The notes below the pieces were generated by a model that saw only the letters and a list, made by a program, of their open reading frames with translations, did not search any database and was not told the origin of the DNA. Positions 6,011-10,578 of a stretch of 10,578 nt of DNA are shown here, piece after piece (position 1 is the first letter of the stretch; each line of letters starts with the position of its first letter). The stretch covers positions 1 to 10,578 of the forward strand of contig PCUH01000174.1 of NCBI GenBank assembly GCA_002770955.1, given 5' to 3'. The position numbers were made by a program, and so were the translations under genes. The DNA is from Flavobacteriales bacterium CG18_big_fil_WC_8_21_14_2_50_32_9. GTDB lineage: Bacteria > Bacteroidota > Bacteroidia > Flavobacteriales_E > Vicingaceae.

Positions 6011-6976
6011 TTAAACATTGACTTTATAAACAGACGCTAAATAGTGTTGAATATTTTGTTCAATCCGGTTATTGATATTAGAAATATCTTCTTTAATGAA
6101 AGACTCTCCCGTAATTTTTTCATACAATTCAATGTATCTTTCAGAAATTTCATTTACAAATTCATCTGTCATTTCGGGTATTTGTTGTCCCTCTTTACCT
6201 TGAAAATTATTGGCAATTAACCATTCTCTAACAAACTCTTTAGAAAGTTGTTTTTGTTTTTCTCCTCTATCTTGACGATTTTGATACCCTTCTTTATAAA
6301 AATACCTAGATGAATCGGGAGTGTGAATTTCATCAATTAAATAAATTGTTTCTGCAATTTTGCCAAACTCGTATTTAGTATCTACCAAAATCAATCCCAT
6401 TTGAGCAGCTATTTCAGTACCTCTTTGAAAAATCTTTCTGGTATAATCTTCTAATTTTATATAATCACTTTCGGAAACGATGCCTTGTTTAATAATTTCT
6501 TCACGAGAAATATCTTCATCATGTCCTTCGCTTGCTTTTGTTGATGGTGTTATTATTGGTTGAGGAAATTTATCATTCTCTTTCATTCCTTCAGGCATTT
6601 GAACACCACAAATTATTCTTTTTCCTGCACTATATTCTCTCCATGCATGTCCAGAAAGATAACCTCTAATTACCATTTCAACTTTGAAAGTTTCACAAAC
6701 TTTTCCAATAGTTACATTTGGATCGGGAGTAGCTATTACCCAATTTGGAAGAATGTCTTCGGTAGCTTTTAAAAATTTTGCAGCAATTTGATTTAATACT
6801 TGTCCTTTGTAAGGAATTGCTTTTGGAAGCACTACATCAAAAGCTGATATTCTATCAGAAACCACCATCACTAAAAGCTCATCGTTGATGTTGTAAACAT
6901 CTCTAACCTTGCCTTTGTAGTAGCTTTTTTGACCTTTAAAATTGTAGATGGTTTCCTTAACAACATTATTTTGCAT
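6011..6976 (-). CDS. purC: Phosphoribosylaminoimidazole-succinocarboxamide synthase (SAICAR synthase)
   Basis: PurC condenses CAIR with aspartate using ATP in de novo purine synthesis. The 321 residues make this the long form, about 80 residues longer than E. coli PurC and nearer the yeast Ade1 type. Conserved segments are KGKVRDVY (21-28, ATP-binding glycine loop), VVSDRISAFD (38-47), RGYLSGHAW (104-112), TPSTKASEGHDE (143-154), LVDTKYEFG (197-205) and DEIHTPDSSRY (215-225). The C-terminal segment (about 245-321) contains the helical extension of the long type. ATG 6974-6976 is the only sensible start. No other pur gene adjoins. The 44-base gap to the convergent GGGPS gene shows no clear hairpin terminator. 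Confidence 0.97.
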   Translation of the reverse strand: MQNNVVKETIYNFKGQKSYYKGKVRDVYNINDELLVMVVSDRISAFDVVLPKAIPYKGQVLNQIAAKFLKATEDILPNWVIATPDPNVTIGKVCETFKVEMVIRGYLSGHAWREYSAGKRIICGVQMPEGMKENDKFPQPIITPSTKASEGHDEDISREEIIKQGIVSESDYIKLEDYTRKIFQRGTEIAAQMGLILVDTKYEFGKIAETIYLIDEIHTPDSSRYFYKEGYQNRQDRGEKQKQLSKEFVREWLIANNFQGKEGQQIPEMTDEFVNEISERYIELYEKITGESFIKEDISNINNRIEQNIQHYLASVYKVNV

Positions 6977-6998
6977 GCTTCAAAAATTTAATGAGATG

Positions 6999-7006
6999 CA
7001 AATATA
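6999..7006 (-). promoter_or_regulatory. Candidate -7 box of the purC promoter
   Basis: The minus strand reads TATATTTG, a perfect TAnnTTTG, 22 bases before the purC ATG, identical to the box upstream of ahcY. The expected TTTG -33 box is not evident. It suggests purC has its own start with a leader of under 20 nt and does not depend on readthrough from the outer-membrane protein gene. Confidence 0.4.
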
Positions 7007-7059
7007 GATTGAAATTATTATGTAATCCATAAAAGTTGAAAAGTTGTTAAGAAGTATCC

Positions 7060-8535
7060 TTAAAACCTAAATCCTAAGGTAAAAGTAAGGTAATGGTCAT
7101 TCAAATTAACTGATGCAAAATCATTATAATCAGCAACAATTGGAACTTGAGTTTGATATGTTTTTAATAAATATGCCACATCAAAATAATATCCTTCTTG
7201 TTTAATACCTATTCCGAAAGAATAAATGTTTGAACTATTATCGGTATTAAAACTACTCTTAATTGGATCTCCCATTAAACGATATCCTGCTCTAAATCGA
7301 AATGGGTCTAAACGCCACTCTGTTCCAACTCTTATGTTATGAGCTGTTTGGAAATTTGTTTTAATATTTTGATTTTCGATTGTAAAATCAGCTCCACCTC
7401 CAAAATTGTTGTCTTGACGTATGCGGGCTGTTGAATAATCAACTATTTCGTAATCCACATTTATTACTCCATGATCATTTACAATAAAAGCTCCACTTGT
7501 TATAAATCTGTATGGAGTTGTAACTACATAATCAAAAGTTCCTAGCGGAGAGCGTTCCACTAGTTTATCGCCTAATTTATCTTCAGAAGTTACACGAGTA
7601 TCCCAATTATCTGACAAACTGTAATAAGTTGGGGTATGAAAAGCTAATCCAAATCTAAACCAATCTGTCATACTATAAATCAACCCTAATTTTAAATTCA
7701 CTCCTGATCCTGATGTTTTCACAAAATCATTTACTGTAAATGATTTGAATTCAGTAAGGGTATCACTTTCTTCTGCTGTTTCTTTATACATACGATTAAA
7801 TTCATAACGAACCGTTGTAACACCCATTATTGCTCCAATATAAAGTTTATTTTCAAAATTCCCTCCTATTCCAAAATAAGTTTCACCCATACCTCCTTTG
7901 GTTTCGATATTGGTGATTTGTTTAATATTTTTAGAATCTTTAAAAACATGATCAAACTTAGTTGAGTCTGTTACCATAGGATTAATGAGGTAAGTCTGAT
8001 AGCCTAAATTAGCCGAAAAAGGAAATGAATTTGCAATATCACTTCCTGCCGAAATTCCTGCTGTATTAATTTCATTCGCATAAGTACCTAAAAAAGAATT
8101 GTCCGTTTTTCCATTAATAGAAATAGCTGAATTAAAGTTACTTATTCTGTTATATCCTATAGTAATATTTACGTTTCTCCATCCATTTGAGGCATTAAAA
8201 GTACCAACCAAACCAATATTGCCAATATGAAAATTTAATTTTCCATCTGTCCCCATGTTATTTGATGATGATTTGCTTTCTGTAGCATTAAGATGAAAAG
8301 CAGGAGTAAAAGAAAAATCAGAACTTTTGTAAACACCTAAACCTCCTGGGTTTATACTTAAAGATGACATGTTTGCTCCTAATGCACCAAAAGAACCTCC
8401 CATTGCATTAAAACGAGCATCGCCAAAGTGTTCAATATTTGAATAACGTAAGACATCAAATTCATTTTGAGCAACAGTATTTTCTACTGTAAGAAGTACT
8501 ACTATTGCTGTTATAATTCTTAAATATCTATTCAT
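7060..8535 (-). CDS. FadL/OmpP1/TodX-like outer-membrane protein
   Basis: The protein has 491 residues. A Sec signal peptide ends near TVAQ (20-23). The N-terminus then has DARFNAMGGSFGALG (39-53) and INPGGLGVY (61-69), resembling the NPA hatch region of FadL-type channels. The rest is alternating amphipathic beta-strand sequence, as in GLIYSMTDWFRFGLAFHTP, and it finishes on LTFTLGFRF with a terminal Phe, the usual barrel-assembly signal. FadL relatives let hydrophobic compounds cross the outer membrane. The substrate here is unknown. Bacteroidota homologues are sometimes labelled hemin receptors, for which I see no support. It starts 43 bases after the Tyr/Gly-rich protein gene on the same strand, so the two are probably cotranscribed, with the short secreted gene further upstream. 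Confidence 0.9.
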   Translation of the reverse strand: MNRYLRIITAIVVLLTVENTVAQNEFDVLRYSNIEHFGDARFNAMGGSFGALGANMSSLSINPGGLGVYKSSDFSFTPAFHLNATESKSSSNNMGTDGKLNFHIGNIGLVGTFNASNGWRNVNITIGYNRISNFNSAISINGKTDNSFLGTYANEINTAGISAGSDIANSFPFSANLGYQTYLINPMVTDSTKFDHVFKDSKNIKQITNIETKGGMGETYFGIGGNFENKLYIGAIMGVTTVRYEFNRMYKETAEESDTLTEFKSFTVNDFVKTSGSGVNLKLGLIYSMTDWFRFGLAFHTPTYYSLSDNWDTRVTSEDKLGDKLVERSPLGTFDYVVTTPYRFITSGAFIVNDHGVINVDYEIVDYSTARIRQDNNFGGGADFTIENQNIKTNFQTAHNIRVGTEWRLDPFRFRAGYRLMGDPIKSSFNTDNSSNIYSFGIGIKQEGYYFDVAYLLKTYQTQVPIVADYNDFASVNLNDHYLTFTLGFRF

Positions 8536-8578
8536 GATTTTATTGGAATTAAAAATTAATTTTTAGAAAACAACTTCA

Positions 8579-9886
8579 TTATCTTGGAGATCTACCACCT
8601 CCTCCTGAAGGTCTTGAACCACCTCCCGAAGAACCTCCTTTATAACTTCCGCCACTACTTCCTCCTCCTCTAGAAGGGGCATTATAACTTGGCTTCGAAG
8701 AAGGACTTGGTCTGTTGTAACTTGGCTTATTGTTAGGTTTAGGAGATGTATAACTAGGTTTATTATAATTTGACCTAGGCTGCGATCTTGGTTGAGTACT
8801 TGGTTTAGTACTAGGCTGTGGTTTAGGTTGATAAGTCGGCCTAGTTGTTGGTTGTTTAACAGGTTGATTGGGTTGTTTACTTGGATTAGTAGTTGGTGTT
8901 CTTGGTGATGGAGTTACATATCCATTATTTTTAGTAGGTGTTGGATTCGTATAGTTTCCTCCTGGTTTAGTTGTAGTAATGGGTTGTTTAATTCCATTTT
9001 TAGGATTATTATTTATTGCTCCATTGTTTAAAGAAGGATTATTCTTAACAGCAGCTTCATACTTTTCACCAAAACTCAACGCTTTTTTACCAGTACCAGT
9101 ATTAGATGCATTTCCTGATTCAGCTCCTCTTCCTCCATAACTGTTGGTTGAAGAATTAACACCTCTTTTTCCATAATAATGACTATTTCCATCATAGCTA
9201 TTGTAATAGTTTCCAGAAGAATTTAATCCTGCATAATAACCATCATAAAAACCTTGATTATATCCATAACCTCCATAACCTCCATATCCATAATAACTTC
9301 CATAACCAAATCCCCACAAATATCCAGGATAGCCATAATGATAACCACCCCAGCCCCAACCAAAACCACAACCTACATTCCATCTCCAAGGAGAGGGATA
9401 CCACCATCCATAACTCATATAGAGGCTTGTTCCATAAAAGAAAGGATCGTAATTATAATAATAATAATTGGTGTAATAATCATCGTAATACCCATATCTA
9501 CCTGTTGGTCTGTGGAATCTTTTTATACGAGAAGAATATTCATAATCATAATATTCATTTTCATAATCATAATTATCACCATTGTAATAATTGTTTGTTA
9601 TTCTAATATTTCCTTCTTCATCTTCATAATAAGTGGTAGAATCTGTAATTCCCATTTTTTGATTATAGGCTTCTTGAGCTTCTTTTTTTCTTTCGTCATA
9701 ATAATAATCTGTTGCGGTAGAATAAGAACCATCATCAATAACCTCATTGTCTTTAACAATAGAAGGTGCTTCGTTCTTATCTTTTTTCTTTTTGGAAGAA
9801 GAAGGGTAAAAATCATCTTGGGCTGTTGCTGTAAAACCAACTAAAATTAGTATGGCAACTAATGGTATGATTTTGAATGTTTTCAT
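8579..9886 (-). CDS. Secreted Tyr/Gly-rich, Pro/Ser-rich low-complexity protein
   Basis: The protein has 435 residues with a signal peptide cut near ATA/QDD (22/23). After a Lys-rich start, residues 56-118 are Tyr- and acid-rich. SSRIKRFHRP (118-127) is a basic motif that I recall from Bacteroidota secreted proteins. Residues 128-240 are dominated by Tyr, Gly and Trp (YGYGGYGGYGYN at 199-210). Residues 300-405 are Pro/Ser/Thr/Lys repeats such as KPSYN and QPTTRP, and the tail (406-435) is Gly/Ser-rich. There is no enzymatic domain. Such composition suits an adhesive, matrix or cell-surface-associated polypeptide, but that is inference. Its mature N-terminus (AQDDFY) matches the short secreted protein encoded upstream, suggesting a shared family. 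It lies between that gene (92-base gap) and the outer-membrane protein gene (43-base gap). Confidence 0.85.
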   Translation of the reverse strand: MKTFKIIPLVAILILVGFTATAQDDFYPSSSKKKKDKNEAPSIVKDNEVIDDGSYSTATDYYYDERKKEAQEAYNQKMGITDSTTYYEDEEGNIRITNNYYNGDNYDYENEYYDYEYSSRIKRFHRPTGRYGYYDDYYTNYYYYNYDPFFYGTSLYMSYGWWYPSPWRWNVGCGFGWGWGGYHYGYPGYLWGFGYGSYYGYGGYGGYGYNQGFYDGYYAGLNSSGNYYNSYDGNSHYYGKRGVNSSTNSYGGRGAESGNASNTGTGKKALSFGEKYEAAVKNNPSLNNGAINNNPKNGIKQPITTTKPGGNYTNPTPTKNNGYVTPSPRTPTTNPSKQPNQPVKQPTTRPTYQPKPQPSTKPSTQPRSQPRSNYNKPSYTSPKPNNKPSYNRPSPSSKPSYNAPSRGGGSSGGSYKGGSSGGGSRPSGGGGRSPR

Positions 9887-9978
9887 GGCGTTAATTTTTA
9901 AATGATTTTCTTAAATTTATTTTTGTTAAAAAAATGTTAACGATGATATGGAAACAAACTCTGTGCCATTTTTATTTA

Positions 9979-10344
9979 TCATCTAGAACCCCAAATAATC
10001 AAAAAAGTTATGGCTACATTATAAATAATTTCGGCAACAATTTCTCCTGCAATTTGGTTATTTCTTGTTTTTCGATGATGTTCATTTTCTGTATCTTCAT
10101 TTTCTGTAAAATCGTTGTTTTCTTCTGAATAGATGTTGTTTTCACCATATTTCAATTCATAATATTGTTTCTCAGTAAGGTAAGAACTTTCATCAAAAAC
10201 ACTAATAGATAATGAATCTTTTACTGCTGATTTAGTTGTAGTTTTCTGTTTTTTTGGATTATTATAAAAATCATCTTGTGCGAAAGCATTTTGAGAAACA
10301 AAAAACAAACTGAGTAATAAAATTATAAGTTGTAAAGATTTCAT
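9979..10344 (-). CDS. Short secreted protein sharing an N-terminus with the Tyr/Gly-rich neighbour
   Basis: The protein has 121 residues, with a signal peptide cut near AFA/QDD (22/23). The mature start AQDDFY and a following S-Y-x-T-x3-YY pattern (54-62) match the start of the 435-residue protein encoded next downstream. The middle is acidic (66-90). A short basic patch, HHRKTRN (89-95), and a hydrophobic C-terminal helix (about 99-118) follow, where the larger relative has SSRIKRFHRP and the Gly/Tyr region. It could be a membrane-anchored or truncated relative. I assign no function. ATG 10344 was chosen. The GTG in frame at 10380 would add 12 residues, including charged ones, before the signal peptide. 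It is transcribed away from proS. Confidence 0.78.
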   Translation of the reverse strand: MKSLQLIILLLSLFFVSQNAFAQDDFYNNPKKQKTTTKSAVKDSLSISVFDESSYLTEKQYYELKYGENNIYSEENNDFTENEDTENEHHRKTRNNQIAGEIVAEIIYNVAITFLIIWGSR

Positions 10345-10367
10345 ACGTTTACTTTTTAAAATAAAAT

Positions 10368-10375
10368 TAATTTTG
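10368..10375 (+). promoter_or_regulatory. Candidate -7 box of the proS promoter
   Basis: TAATTTTG is a perfect TAnnTTTG, 62 bases upstream of the proS ATG and the only good match on this strand in the gap between the divergent genes. The -33 box is poor (TTTA at 10348-10351, with only 16 bases between). It implies a leader of about 55 nt. Confidence 0.3.
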
Positions 10376-10437
10376 AACACTTATAAAAGTAAGATTAAAA
10401 ATTTATTCTTATCAAAAAACGTACCTAAAAAATAAAA

Positions 10438-10578
10438 ATGGCAAAAGATTTCACATCAAGAAAAGAAGATTATTCTCAATGGTATAACGAATTAGTGGTT
10501 AAAGCTGATTTAGCAGACCATTCGGCAGTTAGGGGCTGCATGGTTATTAAACCTTATGGTTATGCTATTTGGGAAAAA
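10438..10578 (+). CDS. proS: Prolyl-tRNA synthetase, N-terminal fragment (runs off the window)
   Basis: Only the first 47 codons are present. The frame is open to the window edge. MAKDFTSRKEDYSQWYN, followed by VVKADLADHSAVRGCMVIKP and YGYAIWE, is the highly conserved N-terminus of the archaeal/eukaryotic-type (group without the editing insertion) prolyl-tRNA synthetase found across Bacteroidota. The enzyme charges tRNA-Pro in the cytoplasm. RGCMVIKPYGYAIWE belongs to the start of the class II catalytic core. It diverges from the secreted-protein and outer-membrane protein run, with 93 bases between start codons. The identification is firm despite the short fragment. Confidence 0.93.
   Translation, partial: MAKDFTSRKEDYSQWYNELVVKADLADHSAVRGCMVIKPYGYAIWEK

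Noticed and set aside
9190..9330. Short tandem repeats (CCATAA/CCTCCATA units) considered as a CRISPR or minisatellite
   Set aside because: They are in frame and encode the Tyr/Gly repeats of the secreted protein. Unit length is codon-based and there are no spacers.
9254..9844. 196-codon plus-strand frame rich in Ile/Thr/Ser
   Set aside because: It is the antisense of the Tyr-rich repeats of the secreted protein (Tyr codons reversed give Ile/Val-type runs). It is not a membrane protein gene.

Overview
The window is AT-rich chromosomal DNA from a member of the Bacteroidota, most likely a flavobacterium-like organism. The evidence is the protein families (MurQ, a long-form PurC, a bacterial geranylgeranylglyceryl-phosphate synthase, a FadL-type outer-membrane protein with a DARFNAMGG N-terminus, a ProRS beginning KDFTSRKEDYSQWYN), the lack of clear Shine-Dalgarno sequences, a tRNA gene without encoded CCA, and several upstream boxes matching the Bacteroidota promoter consensus TTTG / TAnnTTTG. 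It is mostly a housekeeping region. I see no phage, CRISPR array or complete insertion sequence.

Layout. Positions 1-39 may be the tail of an upstream gene. A bidirectional hairpin terminator (94-122) and a minus-strand tRNA-Ser(GCU) (132-218) follow. Next on the minus strand is a UbiA-family prenyltransferase (282-1133). Divergent from it, a plus-strand pair encodes a lipoprotein (1249-2070) and a small secreted protein (2096-2566), both of unknown function. The second converges on and overlaps murQ (2554-3360, minus). ahcY (3445-4758, minus) precedes murQ on the same strand, with a perfect hairpin terminator between them. The gene-free stretch 4759-5195 holds a 268-bp element made of three nested inverted repeats (4847-5114), which I regard as a MITE-like or structured interspersed repeat. 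Then comes the geranylgeranylglyceryl-phosphate synthase gene (5196-5966, plus), converging on purC (6011-6976, minus).

The right third is a minus-strand run of three envelope genes: a short secreted protein (9979-10344), a Tyr/Gly- and Pro/Ser-rich secreted protein (8579-9886) that shares its mature N-terminus with the first, and a FadL-like outer-membrane protein (7060-8535). The start of proS (10438-10578, plus) runs divergently from them and off the window edge.

Functional links are loose: quinone biosynthesis (UbiA/MqnP type), peptidoglycan recycling (MurQ), the SAM methylation cycle (AhcY), ether-lipid headgroup synthesis (GGGPS), purines (PurC), envelope proteins and translation (ProRS, tRNA-Ser). 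The items most worth a second look are the nested palindromic element, the archaeal-type lipid enzyme with an almost leaderless start, and the two secreted proteins with a shared N-terminus next to the outer-membrane protein.
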